Part shown: positions 1 through 10,310 of the stretch, in pieces | Layout: each line of letters begins with the position of its first letter | Position numbering within the stretch: position 1 is the first letter of the stretch | Assembly: GCF_024339125.1 (NCBI RefSeq) | Contig: NZ_CP101417.1 | Location: 4,661,001-4,725,000 of the forward strand | Direction of reading: 5' to 3' | Length of the DNA: 64,000 bases | Source of the DNA: Xanthomonas hortorum | Lineage (GTDB): Bacteria > Pseudomonadota > Gammaproteobacteria > Xanthomonadales > Xanthomonadaceae | Program-made: the position numbers and the translations under genes | The notes under the pieces: generated by a model | Told to the model about the DNA's origin: nothing | The model's database searches: none | What the model saw: only the letters and a program-made list of their open reading frames with translations

Positions 1-1255
1 CGCCCACGTTGCTTGCAACACCGATCTCTTTGTAACGCTGCAGGAGCGCATCGTAGAGCTGACGGTTGGTATCGACGTCGCGCTTGAGCATGTTGTATTG
101 GATGCTGCGACTCTGCAGATCCAGCTCGTTGCTGCGCAGACCGGCAATGCGCTCGTTGAGCAAACGCTCCTGCTGCACCGAGGCGTCGTAGGCGGCCTTC
201 AACGATTGACGGATGTTGATGACCTCGCCGTTGATCTGACGGCGCGACTCTTCGATCTGCGCCTTCAGGCGCCGCATTTCCGGATAGTCCGGCTTGAAGG
301 TCGACAGCTTCTGCTGGTACTCGGTGTTCAAGCGGATCTGCTCACCGCGCAGGCTCTGGATCAACGGATTGCTCAGCACCTGCGGCAACGACATGCTGTC
401 GCCGGTGCTGACCTGCCGCCATGCCGCTTCGGCCTTGATGCGCGTGTCCTGTGCAGAGGCAAGCATCGCGTTGAGATCGCCCAGGTTCTGCGCCGCAAGC
501 GATGGCTTGTCATCGCCCATCGACACGATCTGTTCCTGGGTCGAATAAGAGACCAGCGTCTTTTCCGAGTCTTCGACCTTGCCGCGCAACTGCTCCAGAC
601 GTTCGGACAGGAACTTGGTCGCGAACGAGGACGCGTTCATCCGGCGCTCTTGCGTGCTGACGATGAAGACCTTGGTATAGGTGTTGGCGATCTTGGCGGC
701 CAGCACCGGATCCGGCGAGTCGTAGTTGACGTAGACCAGGCGCGAATTGAGGATCGGCTCGACCACCAATCCGGCCAGCAGAGTGTCGGTCAAGGTGCGC
801 TCGACGATCGCCTGGCGCGAATCGACCGACTTGCCGGCTTCCGGATTCTTGGCCGCAGCCTTCTCCAGTGCCTCATCGACCTGCACCTTGAACGCCGGCT
901 CCTGATCCAGCTTGGCTTCGCGGATCACTGCACGCGCCAACGAACGGCTCTGCAGCAACTGGTACTGGGTCTGGTAGAAATCGCGATCCTGCGGCGACTC
1001 CACCGGCATCAGATTGTCGACGTTCACCACGTTGAGCGAATCACGCTCGATCTGCAGCGTGCTGGTGGCGCGGTACTTCTCCGGCATCAACAGCGTGATG
1101 CCAAAGGCCAGCAGCACTGCGAACAGCGTGACCCCGATGATCAACCAGCGCTGCGAGACCAGCGCACGCCAGTAGTCGAGCAAACCCACATCCGCCAGCT
1201 CGAGATGGCCATGACGATGAGAAGAAGAGGAACGATTTTCGGAATTCATACTCAT
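1..1255 (-). CDS. gumC: GumC, xanthan chain-length / export protein (3' end beyond window)
   Basis: GumC is the inner-membrane polysaccharide co-polymerase of xanthan export, a Wzz/Wzc-like protein working with GumB (outer membrane) and GumE (polymerase). The minus-strand frame opens MSMNSENRSSSS, reaches a membrane segment (residues about 38-56, LIIGVTLFAVLLAFGITLL), and continues as a long periplasmic region rich in coiled-coil heptads to the window edge without a stop. The ATG at 1255 overlaps the gumB stop by 4 bp (ATGA), which suggests translational coupling. The ATG at 1249 (MNSEN) is the start I recall for known GumC proteins and is an equally good choice. About 418 codons are present; the remainder lies left of the window. 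Identification is firm because of the gumB neighbour and the sequence itself. Confidence 0.93.
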   Translation of the reverse strand, partial: MSMNSENRSSSSHRHGHLELADVGLLDYWRALVSQRWLIIGVTLFAVLLAFGITLLMPEKYRATSTLQIERDSLNVVNVDNLMPVESPQDRDFYQTQYQLLQSRSLARAVIREAKLDQEPAFKVQVDEALEKAAAKNPEAGKSVDSRQAIVERTLTDTLLAGLVVEPILNSRLVYVNYDSPDPVLAAKIANTYTKVFIVSTQERRMNASSFATKFLSERLEQLRGKVEDSEKTLVSYSTQEQIVSMGDDKPSLAAQNLGDLNAMLASAQDTRIKAEAAWRQVSTGDSMSLPQVLSNPLIQSLRGEQIRLNTEYQQKLSTFKPDYPEMRRLKAQIEESRRQINGEVINIRQSLKAAYDASVQQERLLNERIAGLRSNELDLQSRSIQYNMLKRDVDTNRQLYDALLQRYKEIGVASNVG

Positions 1256-1950
1256 CGGTAAGCGCGCCACACCATTACCAAGGGGGTCAGTTCAAGCATG
1301 GTGCGCAGCCAGATGCGTGCGTCCGAGCGATACACCACAACGATGTCGCCGCCGTAGATCTCCGGGTCGGGATTGGCACCCTTCTCGATCTCGGTCAGGT
1401 CGAATCTAGCGATCATTTTTTGCCCATTGACGATGCGGAAGACAATGACATTGCCGCGGCTGGCCACCGTACTGACACCCTTTGCCTGCGCAATCGCTTG
1501 CTGCAAGGTCAGGTTGGAGCCGATCACCGGGTAGATCCCGGGCGCGTCCACCGCACCAGTGACCGTGACCCGGCGGCCGTTGGATTCCTCCACAAACACC
1601 GACACTTGCGGCTGCTGCAGATATCCGGCGGCGTAGCGTTCTGCGACCAGTTTTTCCAGCTCGCCAACGCCCAGGCCGGTGGCCTTGACATCGCCGATCA
1701 GTGGCAGCGAGATGTGACCGTTCTGATCGATGCGGACCTGCCGCTCCAGATCGTCGACTTGAAATACCTTGACCAACAGCAAGTCGCCCGGCGCCAGTCG
1801 ATACTCTGGCTGCACTGCGGACATCGCAAGCGGATCCGGGAGCGGCAGAGAGTCCGCCATCTTCGGACCGGTGCTGCAAGCGCCCAGTGTCATCGAGCAG
1901 ATCAACGCCAGGCTGAGGCCTTGGCAGAATCGTTCGATCAGTCTTTTCAT
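1252..1950 (-). CDS. gumB: GumB, outer-membrane polysaccharide export lipoprotein
   Basis: GumB is the Wza-like outer-membrane export component for xanthan. The 232-residue product begins MKRLIERFCQ, has a lipoprotein signal with the lipobox around SLGAC/TLGACS (Cys near residue 25), then a Poly_export (SLBB upstream) domain beginning YRLAPGDLLLVKVFQ and a SLBB-type segment (VTVTGAVDAPGIYPV). A longer open frame reaches 1998, but the added 16 residues precede a perfect signal peptide, so I start at 1950. It is the first gene of the gum operon; about 430 bp without genes separate it from the tRNA-Pro terminator, the expected place for the gum promoter. Confidence 0.95.
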   Translation of the reverse strand: MKRLIERFCQGLSLALICSMTLGACSTGPKMADSLPLPDPLAMSAVQPEYRLAPGDLLLVKVFQVDDLERQVRIDQNGHISLPLIGDVKATGLGVGELEKLVAERYAAGYLQQPQVSVFVEESNGRRVTVTGAVDAPGIYPVIGSNLTLQQAIAQAKGVSTVASRGNVIVFRIVNGQKMIARFDLTEIEKGANPDPEIYGGDIVVVYRSDARIWLRTMLELTPLVMVWRAYR

Positions 1951-2385
1951 GCGTGTAGCTGGCTGCCTTGATTGGTGGGACAGGAACCCGCGCAGCATTC
2001 AACCGGCCAACACGCCAGCACGAACGTACGACAGAGAAATTCATCCCGTATGACATCGGGATCACGACAGGTGTGACGTGTTGCACTGCACTATGGCATA
2101 GAAAGAAAACATCGCAAGACGCTGCACGCCATTTTTTTGACGGCGTTGGCCTATTGATTCAAGTTCGTCGTTGCGACGTTAACAAAACGTGATCCAGTTA
2201 CTAATCACGCGCTAATGATTTGGAGGATTTTCGGATACTTAGCACCGCTCTGTGATCCAGGTCCACAGCAGACGGGACCGTGCAAAGCGGGCTCTTCGGC
2301 CCTTTTCCTGCTGCAGCGCACTATGCCGTTCTGCATATGCAGCACCTCTCCCCGAAGCCCCTAACCCACATGCTGCGACGCAACA
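1951..2385 (-). promoter_or_regulatory. gum operon upstream region
   Basis: This 435-bp gap carries no convincing gene. It lies directly upstream of gumB, downstream of the tRNA-Pro terminator, and is more AT-rich than its surroundings between about 2090 and 2240. The main gum promoter of Xanthomonas is known to lie upstream of gumB, so the region most likely holds it. I could not pick one -35/-10 pair with confidence. Confidence 0.55.
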
Positions 2386-2417
2386 AAAAAGCCCATGTCA
2401 GTGTAGACATGGGCTTT
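2386..2417 (-). terminator. Intrinsic terminator after tRNA-Pro
   Basis: A perfect hairpin with arms AAAGCCCATGTC and GACATGGGCTTT around a 6-nt loop is followed on the minus strand by a run of six T. It lies 6 bp downstream of the tRNA-Pro CCA end and separates this gene from the gum operon. Confidence 0.85.
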
Positions 2418-2422
2418 GTGTT

Positions 2423-2499
2423 TGGTCGGGGTAGCCGGATTTGAACCGACGACCACTAGTCCCCCAGACTAGTGCGCTACCAGGCTGCGCTATACCCCG
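2423..2499 (-). tRNA. tRNA-Pro(GGG)
   Basis: The minus strand gives a 77-nt cloverleaf with the CCA encoded. Acceptor CGGGGTA pairs with TACCCCG. The D arm is AGCGCAGCCTGGTAGCGC, the anticodon stem-loop is CTAGT-CTGGGGG-ACTAG with anticodon GGG, and the T arm contains GGTTCAAATCC. It sits between the MerR gene and gumB, the usual position in xanthomonads. Confidence 0.96.
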
Positions 2500-2560
2500 A
2501 AGATGCTGCACTCCGTCGCGAGGACGGCCTGCGATTATAGCGGCTTTGCGACACAATTTC

Positions 2561-2917
2561 CTAGCGGCGCAGTAGTTGCAATACTTCTTCCAGCTCCATG
2601 CGTACCTGCTTGATGATCTGGTTGCTCAACGCCGACTCACTCTTGGCGCCGTCGCCTTCCAGACGCAGACGTGCGCCACCGATGGTATAGCCCTGCTCGT
2701 ACAGCAGGCCGCGGATCTGCCGCACCATCAGCACGTCGTGACGCTGGTAGTAACGGCGATTGCCGCGCCGCTTGACCGGCTCCAGGCTCGGAAATTCGGT
2801 TTCCCAATAGCGCAGCACATGCGGTTTGACATCGCACAACTCGCTGACCTCGCCGATGGTGAAGTAGCGCTTGGCCGGGATCGGCGGTAGCTCGCGATTA
2901 CTGCCCGGATCCAGCAT
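2561..2917 (-). CDS. MerR-family transcriptional regulator
   Basis: A 118-residue MerR-type protein. Residues about 17-85 form the winged HTH ([30 protein letters not shown] starts it, then [27 protein letters not shown]). The short C-terminal tail ([16 protein letters not shown]) is a dimerisation helix without an obvious ligand-binding domain or metal cysteines. The start overlaps the ihfA 3' end by 20 bp, so it is co-transcribed with pheST-ihfA. A conserved companion of ihfA in many proteobacteria; its targets are not known to me. Confidence 0.93.
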   Translation of the reverse strand: MLDPGSNRELPPIPAKRYFTIGEVSELCDVKPHVLRYWETEFPSLEPVKRRGNRRYYQRHDVLMVRQIRGLLYEQGYTIGGARLRLEGDGAKSESALSNQIIKQVRMELEEVLQLLRR

Positions 2918-3197
2918 AAGCCTCCACCCGCTCCTTGAGCTTCTGGCCTGGACGGAAAGTCACCACCGTGCGGGCCGAAATCGGAATTTCCTCGCCGGTC
3001 TTGGGATTGCGACCGGGCCGTTGATTCTTGCGCCGCAGATCGAAGTTGCCGAAACCGGACAACTTCACCTGACGGCCCTGCTCCAGCGCATCGCGCAGCA
3101 CATCGAAAAACGCGTCGACAAATTCCTTTGCCTCGCGCTTGTTCAGACCGACCTCGTCGAACAGACGTTCGGCCATCTCCGCTTTCGTCAATGCCAT
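2898..3197 (-). CDS. ihfA: Integration host factor alpha subunit
   Basis: A 99-residue DNA-bending protein of the HU/IHF family. It starts [27 protein letters not shown] and has the signature [22 protein letters not shown] with the beta-arm proline, and the arm-end [20 protein letters not shown]. It forms a heterodimer with IhfB. It follows pheT by 21 bp, the classic pheST-ihfA arrangement. In older Xanthomonas work the gene next to gumB was called gumA and recognised as ihfA. Confidence 0.97.
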   Translation of the reverse strand: MALTKAEMAERLFDEVGLNKREAKEFVDAFFDVLRDALEQGRQVKLSGFGNFDLRRKNQRPGRNPKTGEEIPISARTVVTFRPGQKLKERVEAYAGSGQ

Positions 3198-3218
3198 GCC
3201 AATCCCCTGGTTACCGCC

Positions 3219-5609
3219 TCAACTCCGAATCCGGGCGCGGTGCTCGCGCTCGATCACGGCCACCACATCGGCAACGACTGCATCGACGTCCCGGTCGGTG
3301 AGAGTGCGCGAGTTATCCTGCAAAATCAAGCCCATAGCCAGACTCTTGAAACCTGGCTCGACCCCCTGCCCGACATAGCGATCGAACAGCTGCACCTCGC
3401 GCAACAACGGGCCAACCGTGGTGCGCACACTGGCAGACAGCGCCGCCCAGGTCACCTCTTCCGGCACCAGGAAGGCCAGATCGCGACGCACCGAGGGGAA
3501 CCGCGACAGCTCGCCGGCACGCGGCAGCGCACGCTGCGCCAGCGGCGCCAGCTGCAGCTCGAAAGCGATCACGTCCACGTCGATCTCCAACTGCTTGGCA
3601 AGACGCGGATGCACCTGCCCGATCCAGCCGATGTGCACGCCATCGCGATGGATATCGGCCGACCGCCCCGGATGCCCGAACGGCTGGGTGGAAGGCTGGA
3701 AATCCAGCACCGCGCCACTGGCCGCAGCCAGCGCCACCAGATCGCCCTTCAGATCGTGGAAATCCACCTTGCGTGCAGACTCGCCCCACTGCAGCGCCAA
3801 GGCATCGCCACAGACTGCTGCGGCGACGTGCTGCGCTTCCTGCGGTGCGGCGCCGGTCTCGGCAGACGCTGTGAATACCTTGCCCAGCTCGAAAAGGCGC
3901 ACCCGCCCGGCCTGGCGGGCGGCGTTGCGGCCCAGCGTCGCCACCAGACCCGGCAACAAGCGCGGACGCATGATTGCAAGTTCCGCACTGAGCGGGTTCG
4001 CCAACGGCACCAGACTATCGGTCAGCTGCCAGCGCTCCAACAGGTTCGCATCGACAAAGGCGTAGTTGATGGTTTCCTGCAGCTCGCGCGCCACCAGCTG
4101 GCGACGCACGCTGAGTTCGTCCAGCTGGGTTTCGCTCGGCATCGCGATCCGGCTTGCGCCACCGGGCAGCGTGGTCGGCACCCGGTCGTAGCCGTGGATA
4201 CGCGCCAGCTCTTCGATCAGATCTTCTTCGATGGCGATATCGAAGCGACGGCTCGGCGCCATCACCTGCCAACCTTCGGCCACCGCGTCGAGCTGCATGC
4301 CGAGCGCAGTGAGAATGCGCACAACCTCGGCATCGTCGATCTGGATGCCCAGCACGCGCGCAATCCGCGCACGCCGCAGCAGGATGCGCGCAGGCTGCGG
4401 CAGATGCTGCGGCAGATGCTGCGGCAATTGCGCATGTACGACCGGGCCCGGCGTCCCACCGGCCAGCTCCAGCACCAGCCGTGTCGCCATTTCGATCGCC
4501 TGTGGCGGCAATGCCGGATCCACACCACGCTCGAAGCGATGACCGGCATCGGTATGCAACCCGAGCTTGCGGCCACGGCCCATGATCGCGGCCGGATCGA
4601 AATACGCCGATTCCAGAAATACATTGCGCGTGGCCTCGGTGACACGCGTCTCCAACCCGCCCATCAGACCGGCCAGCGCAACCGGCCGGCCTGCATCGGT
4701 GATGGTCAGAAAGCTGTCGTCCAAGGTGACCTGACGCCCATCCAGCAGCGCGAGCTGCTCGCCACTGCGCGAACGCCGCAGACCGATCGGCCCCTGCAGC
4801 GTGTCCAGGTCGAACGCATGCATCGGCTGGCCGAGCTCCAGCATCACGTACTGGGTGATATCCACCAGCAGCGACACCGGCCGCACGCCACAGCGACGCA
4901 GGCGCTCGGCCAACCACACCGGCGTTTTTGCCGCCGGGTCGATGCCTTCGATCACGCGACCGCAGTAACGCGGCGCCTCGTCGCCGGCATCCAGCTGCAC
5001 TGACAAGGTACGCGTCGACACCGGCGCCACCGCGCCTGCATCGAAGGCCACCACTTCGCTGGCGCACGCTGCGGCCACATCGAAGGCGATGCCACGCACG
5101 CTGAAACAATCGGCGCGATTGGGCGTGAGCTTGATCTCGATGCTGGCATCGGGCAGCCCCAGATATTCCGCCAAGGCCTGACCCACCGGCGCATCGTCCG
5201 GTAGCTCGAACAGGCCGGACGCGTCGCTATCCAGACCCAGCTCCTTGGCCGAACACAACATGCCGTTGGACGCCACGCCGCGCAGCTTGGCCGCAGTGAT
5301 GGTCAGCGCACCGATCTGCGCACCGACAAGCGCCAAAGGCGCCACCAGACCGGCACGCGCATTGGGCGCGCCACACACGATCTGCAGCAACTCGCCCTGC
5401 CCTGCGTCGACGCTGCAGACCTGCAGACGATCGGCTTCCGGATGACGCACCGCCTCGACGATGCGCGCCACCACCACTTGACCCAAGGCTTCGCCCAACG
5501 GCGTGACCTCTTCCACTTCCAGACCGATCGCCGTCAGCGTCGCGGCAAGTTCGTCGCGGCTGGCCTGGATGGGAACGTGGCTGCGCAGCCAATTTTCAGA
5601 GAATTTCAT
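3219..5609 (-). CDS. pheT: Phenylalanyl-tRNA synthetase beta subunit
   Basis: The large subunit of the alpha2-beta2 enzyme that charges tRNA-Phe. Starting at MKFSENWLRSHVP, the 796-residue product shows the OB-fold tRNA-binding domain (about 40-150), the B3/B4 editing domain (about 210-380), the B5 domain, and the C-terminal FDX-ACB anticodon-binding domain ending near EREHRARIRS. An open frame extends upstream to 5891, but this overlaps pheS and lacks family similarity. A 12-bp unit is repeated around 4390-4430 and gives LPQHLPQHLPQ in the B5 region, an insertion that could vary in copy number between strains. Confidence 0.97.
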   Translation of the reverse strand: MKFSENWLRSHVPIQASRDELAATLTAIGLEVEEVTPLGEALGQVVVARIVEAVRHPEADRLQVCSVDAGQGELLQIVCGAPNARAGLVAPLALVGAQIGALTITAAKLRGVASNGMLCSAKELGLDSDASGLFELPDDAPVGQALAEYLGLPDASIEIKLTPNRADCFSVRGIAFDVAAACASEVVAFDAGAVAPVSTRTLSVQLDAGDEAPRYCGRVIEGIDPAAKTPVWLAERLRRCGVRPVSLLVDITQYVMLELGQPMHAFDLDTLQGPIGLRRSRSGEQLALLDGRQVTLDDSFLTITDAGRPVALAGLMGGLETRVTEATRNVFLESAYFDPAAIMGRGRKLGLHTDAGHRFERGVDPALPPQAIEMATRLVLELAGGTPGPVVHAQLPQHLPQHLPQPARILLRRARIARVLGIQIDDAEVVRILTALGMQLDAVAEGWQVMAPSRRFDIAIEEDLIEELARIHGYDRVPTTLPGGASRIAMPSETQLDELSVRRQLVARELQETINYAFVDANLLERWQLTDSLVPLANPLSAELAIMRPRLLPGLVATLGRNAARQAGRVRLFELGKVFTASAETGAAPQEAQHVAAAVCGDALALQWGESARKVDFHDLKGDLVALAAASGAVLDFQPSTQPFGHPGRSADIHRDGVHIGWIGQVHPRLAKQLEIDVDVIAFELQLAPLAQRALPRAGELSRFPSVRRDLAFLVPEEVTWAALSASVRTTVGPLLREVQLFDRYVGQGVEPGFKSLAMGLILQDNSRTLTDRDVDAVVADVVAVIEREHRARIRS

Positions 5610-5617
5610 GAGGGGCC

Positions 5618-5714
5618 GGGATTGGGGATTCGGGATTTGAGATTCGTAAAAAACAGTCGACGGGGGCGGGACGAGGGCGCTGTTGCAAATCCCCAATCCC
5701 GAATCCCCAATCTT
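5618..5714. repeat. Intergenic inverted repeat (GGGATTCGGGATT type) between pheS and pheT
   Basis: The 110-bp pheS-pheT gap consists mainly of an inverted repeat. The left arm GATTGGGGATTCGGGATTTG (5620-5639) matches the right arm around 5694-5713, which itself carries a repeated CCCCAATC unit. Repeats of the GGGATT/TCGGGATT type are common between genes in Xanthomonas. The element would form a hairpin in the pheST mRNA. Confidence 0.8.
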
Positions 5715-5719
5715 CGCCG

Positions 5720-6727
<1,008 letters not shown>

Positions 6728-6825
6728 TCAACTGCTCAGCCGAACGGTGTTTCCGGATGCACCGGAACGCATTACCACATGACTCTTGCCAACCATCCAA
6801 ATCTAGAGATGCCGGCTATTTAAAA

Positions 6826-6858
6826 CGCAAAAGGGGAAGGACTCGCGCCCTTCCCCCT
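6826..6858 (-). terminator. Terminator or attenuator hairpin upstream of pheS
   Basis: The minus strand reads GGGGGAAGGGCGCGAGTCCTTCCCC followed by TTTTGCGTTTT. The stem is GC-rich with a short loop and a T-rich tail, as in an intrinsic terminator. It lies between rplT and pheS. In Escherichia coli the pheST genes are attenuated with a Phe-rich leader peptide; here I see no Phe-rich reading frame ahead of the hairpin, so it could simply be a partial terminator. Upstream, CGCAGGAGCCCGCAC and CGCAAGAGCCCGCAC form an imperfect direct repeat at about 6950-7000. Confidence 0.7.
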
Positions 6859-7006
6859 GCATATCTGCGTTTCATCACCCAAAGCAGGCACACGAGTATG
6901 CGGCTGCTCGAGACGATCTACCCCTTCAACAGTCCGCACATGGATGTGCGGGCTCTTGCGAAGGACTCGCACCAACGACGTGCGGGCTCCTGCGAGGGAC
7001 CTGCAT

Positions 7007-7366
7007 TTACGCCGCCAGCGCGCCCTTTGCCTTCTCAGCCAGCGCGGCAAAGCCGGCAGCGTCGTGCACGGCGATATCAGCCAGCACCTTGCGGTCCAGG
7101 GTGATGCCAGCCTTGAGCATGCCATTCATGAAACGGCTGTAGCTCAGACCATTAATGCGGGCAGCCGCATTGATGCGGGTGATCCAAAGCGCACGGAACA
7201 CGCGCTTCTTCTGCTTACGGCCAATGTAGGCGTACTGCTGTGCCTTGATGACCGCCTGCTTGGCAACACGGAAGACCTTACGACGGGCGTTGTAGTAGCC
7301 CTTCGCCAGGTTCAGAATTTTCTTGTGGCGGCGGCGCGCCTGCACACCACGCTTTACTCGTGCCAT
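7007..7366 (-). CDS. rplT: 50S ribosomal protein L20
   Basis: A 119-residue basic protein starting [30 protein letters not shown], a near-invariant bacterial L20 N-terminus that binds 23S rRNA early in 50S assembly. It follows rpmI by 10 bp. L20 is known in enterobacteria to repress translation of its own operon; any such site here would be upstream of rpmI. Confidence 0.98.
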   Translation of the reverse strand: MARVKRGVQARRRHKKILNLAKGYYNARRKVFRVAKQAVIKAQQYAYIGRKQKKRVFRALWITRINAAARINGLSYSRFMNGMLKAGITLDRKVLADIAVHDAAGFAALAEKAKGALAA

Positions 7367-7376
7367 GGTTCAGTCC

Positions 7377-7574
7377 TCAGAGATAGGGAAGCATACGATC
7401 GAGACGGCCTGCGTCCTCGGGACGGACGTGGTTCGTCTGCCGCAAGTTGCGCTTCCGCTTGGTCGCTTTCTTCGTGAGGATATGGCTACGGTTTGCGTGG
7501 CCGCACTTGTACTTGCCGGAGGCGGTCTTGCGGAAACGCTTGGCCGCCGCCCGGTTGGTCTTGATCTTGGGCAT
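7377..7574 (-). CDS. rpmI: 50S ribosomal protein L35
   Basis: A 65-residue protein, [36 protein letters not shown] in short segments, matching the L35 family over its full length. It lies between infC and rplT. The 240-bp gap on its 5' side (7575-7814) has no gene and no clear terminator, and is where an L20 translational operator would be expected. Confidence 0.97.
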   Translation of the reverse strand: MPKIKTNRAAAKRFRKTASGKYKCGHANRSHILTKKATKRKRNLRQTNHVRPEDAGRLDRMLPYL

Positions 7575-7814
7575 TGCAATGTCCTTGATGGTGTTTTGTC
7601 ACTGACCCGGGCGGCAGTCTTGCGACCACGCTTTCCATCCTTGCCCTTGCCTGCTTGTAAGTCCGTGATCGAACACGATCCGGACAGGTCCTGTACCGCT
7701 TACGCGGCGCCACGGTAAAACCGGGTCGCGCAGTATGCCCGTTGCCGGGAATTCTTGCAAATCGCTGCTGTCTGCACTGCGACCGACCCCGCCGGGGCTG
7801 GCCGCAACGCGGGA

Positions 7815-8342
7815 TCAGATCTTCTTCTTGGGCGCGATCATCATGACCATCTGCCGCCCTTCCAGGCGCGGACGCGACTCGATGACGATGTCTTCGCCAA
7901 GATCGGCCTCGATCCGGGACGCCATTTCGCGACCCAGCTCCTGGTGGCTCATTTCGCGGCCACGGAAGCGGATGTTGACCTTGACCTTGTCGCCCTCTTC
8001 CAGGAAGCGACGCATGTTGCGCAGCTTGATCTGGTAGTCGCCCTCGTCCGTGACCGGACGGAACTTGAGTTCCTTGATCTCGACCTGCTTGGTTTTCTTC
8101 TTGGCCTCGTTGGCCTTTTTCTGCTGCTCGAACTTGAACTTGCCGAAATCCATGATCTTGCAGACCGGCGGATCGGCCTGCGGCTGGATTTCGACCAGAT
8201 CCAGGCCTTCTTCCTCGGCCTTGGCGAGCGCTTCGTCGCGCGACAACACGCCGACCATCTCTCCGTCACTGCCAATCACGCGGACGCGCGGCACGCGGAT
8301 TTCTTGGTTCTTGCGGTTCTGTTTGTTGTCAGGGGTACTGAT
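7815..8342 (-). CDS. infC: Translation initiation factor IF-3 with a rare ATC start
   Basis: IF-3 binds the 30S subunit and checks the start codon. The reading frame contains both IF-3 domains: the N-terminal part ends near the linker [15 protein letters not shown], and the C-terminal part ends [15 protein letters not shown]. From the first in-frame GTG (8294) the N-terminus would be too short. Reading on upstream, the same frame gives [20 protein letters not shown] from an ATC codon at 8340-8342, placed 8 nt behind a GGGAG ribosome binding site, with no usable ATG, GTG or TTG. This gives 175 residues, the normal size. A non-AUG start is the known basis of infC autoregulation. Confidence 0.93.
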   Translation of the reverse strand: MSTPDNKQNRKNQEIRVPRVRVIGSDGEMVGVLSRDEALAKAEEEGLDLVEIQPQADPPVCKIMDFGKFKFEQQKKANEAKKKTKQVEIKELKFRPVTDEGDYQIKLRNMRRFLEEGDKVKVNIRFRGREMSHQELGREMASRIEADLGEDIVIESRPRLEGRQMVMMIAPKKKI

Positions 8343-8405
8343 ATTGCAATCTCCCAGGGGAATCGAACCGGCGCATCCGGATCATCCAGACCGGCCGGGG
8401 TTGGC

Positions 8406-10310
8406 TCACGCTGCCTGCTCTGCCTGCAGACGTTCGACGAAGGCCGAGACCGTCATGGTCCCGAGGTCTTCTCCCGAACGTGTCCGCACGGCGACGGCGC
8501 CGTTTTCCTTCTCGCGGTCACCGACCACGAGCAGATAGGGCACGCGTTGCAGCGTATGCTCGCGAATCTTATATCCGATCTTCTCGTTACGCAAATCGGC
8601 GTTTACACGGAAGCCTTGATTTGCAAGGGTTTTCCGAACCGAGTCCACATAGTCTGCCTGGGCATCGGTGATATTTGCGACAACGACCTGGACCGGGGCG
8701 AGCCAGGAGGGGAAGGCGCCGGCGTGGTGTTCGATCAAAATGCCGATGAAACGCTCCATCGAACCGACGATCGCCCGGTGCAGCATGACCGGGTGTTTTT
8801 TCTGGCTGTGCTCGTCCACGTACTCGGCGCCAAGGCGGCCAGGCATCATAAAATCGACCTGCATGGTGCCCAGCTGCCAGGTGCGGCCGATGGCGTCCTT
8901 GAGGTGGTATTCGATCTTGGGGCCGTAGAAGGCGCCCTCGCCCGGCAGCTCCTGCCACTCCACCCCGCACACGCCCAGCGCGCTGCGCAGCGCGGCTTCG
9001 GCCTTGTCCCAGGTGACGTCGTCGCCCAGGCGCTTTTCCGGGCGCAACGCGATCTTGATCTCGATGTCGTCGAAGCCGAACGCGGTGTAGACCGCCAGTG
9101 CCTGCTGATGGAAGGCGGTGACTTCGGATTCGATCTGCGATTCCAGGCAGAACACGTGCCCGTCGTCCTGGGTGAAGCCGCGTACGCGCAGGATGCCGTG
9201 CAGCGCGCCGGACGGCTCGTTGCGGTGGCAGGCGCCGAACTCGCCGTAGCGGATCGGCAGGTCGCGGTAGCTGTGCAGGCCCTGATTGAACACCTGCACG
9301 TGGCCAGGGCAGTTCATCGGCTTGACCGCGTAGGTGCGCTTCTCCGATTCGGTGAAGAACATCGCGTCCTGGTAGTTGTCCCAGTGACCGGACTTCTGCC
9401 ACAGCGACACGTCCAGGATCTGCGGGCAACGCACTTCGCCGTAGCCGCTGTCGCGATAGACCTTGCGCATGTATTGCTCGACCACCTGCCACAGCGACCA
9501 GCCCTTGGGATGCCAGAAAACCAGGCCGGGCGCCTCTTCCTGCAGATGGAACAGGTCCTGCTGCTTGCCGATGCGGCGATGGTCGCGCTTGTCGGCTTCT
9601 TCCATACGCAGGATGTAGGCGTCCAGCTGTTTCTTGTCGGCCCAGGCGGTGCCGTAGATGCGCTGCAGCTGCTCGTTCTTGGCATCGCCGCGCCAGTAAG
9701 CACCGGAAATGCGGGTCAGCTTGAACGCCTTGAGGAAGCGCGTATTGGGCACGTGCGGGCCGCGGCACATGTCCACGTATTCCTGGTGGTAGTACAGGCC
9801 CATCGCGGTGATGTCGGCGGACATGTCCTCGATCAGGCGCAGCTTGTACTCCTCGCCGCGCCGGGCGAACACCTCGATCACCTCGGCACGCGGGGTGACC
9901 TTCTTGATCACCTCGTAGTCCTGCGCGATCAGTTCCTGCATGCGGTGCTCGATCGCGGCCATGTCGTCCGGCGTAAACGGACGCTCGCTGTAGATGTCGT
10001 AATAGAAGCCTTCGGCGATGACCGGACCGATCACCATCTTGACCTCGGGGTACAGCTGCTTGACCGCATGCCCGAGCAGATGCGCGCAGGAGTGGCGGAT
10101 GATCTCCACGCCTTCGGCGTCCTTGGCGGTGATGATGCGCAGGCTGGCATCGTGGTCGATGACGTCGCTGGCATCGACCAGTTGGCCGTCCACCTGGCCG
10201 GCGATGGTGGCCTTGGCCAGGCCGGCGCCGATCGACTGGGCGACCTGCATCACCGAGACGGGGGATTCGAATTCGCGGCGGCTGCCGTCGGGGAGCGTGA
10301 TGTTGATCAT
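8406..10310 (-). CDS. thrS: Threonyl-tRNA synthetase
   Basis: A 634-residue class II synthetase. In order: TGS domain ([16 protein letters not shown], residues 1-62), the editing domain with its zinc-like [16 protein letters not shown] motif near residue 73, the catalytic core with motif 2 around [23 protein letters not shown] and motif 3 near [22 protein letters not shown], and the anticodon-binding domain. I chose ATG 10310; an in-frame TTG lies 6 bp upstream. thrS heads the thrS-infC-rpmI-rplT cluster; a possible threonine leader peptide lies 145 bp upstream. Confidence 0.97.
   Translation of the reverse strand: MINITLPDGSRREFESPVSVMQVAQSIGAGLAKATIAGQVDGQLVDASDVIDHDASLRIITAKDAEGVEIIRHSCAHLLGHAVKQLYPEVKMVIGPVIAEGFYYDIYSERPFTPDDMAAIEHRMQELIAQDYEVIKKVTPRAEVIEVFARRGEEYKLRLIEDMSADITAMGLYYHQEYVDMCRGPHVPNTRFLKAFKLTRISGAYWRGDAKNEQLQRIYGTAWADKKQLDAYILRMEEADKRDHRRIGKQQDLFHLQEEAPGLVFWHPKGWSLWQVVEQYMRKVYRDSGYGEVRCPQILDVSLWQKSGHWDNYQDAMFFTESEKRTYAVKPMNCPGHVQVFNQGLHSYRDLPIRYGEFGACHRNEPSGALHGILRVRGFTQDDGHVFCLESQIESEVTAFHQQALAVYTAFGFDDIEIKIALRPEKRLGDDVTWDKAEAALRSALGVCGVEWQELPGEGAFYGPKIEYHLKDAIGRTWQLGTMQVDFMMPGRLGAEYVDEHSQKKHPVMLHRAIVGSMERFIGILIEHHAGAFPSWLAPVQVVVANITDAQADYVDSVRKTLANQGFRVNADLRNEKIGYKIREHTLQRVPYLLVVGDREKENGAVAVRTRSGEDLGTMTVSAFVERLQAEQAA

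Noticed and set aside
98..1261. 387-codon plus-strand open frame antisense to gumC
   Set aside because: The minus strand encodes GumC clearly, and the plus-strand protein has no family resemblance.
2871..5003. 710-codon plus-strand open frame antisense to pheT
   Set aside because: Shadow frame with an Arg/His/Gln-rich composition; pheT on the other strand is certain.
6820..6890. Leader peptide for pheS attenuation (short ATG frame over the hairpin)
   Set aside because: The frame MKRRYAGG... contains a single Phe near its end, so it does not look like a Phe-tRNA sensing leader.
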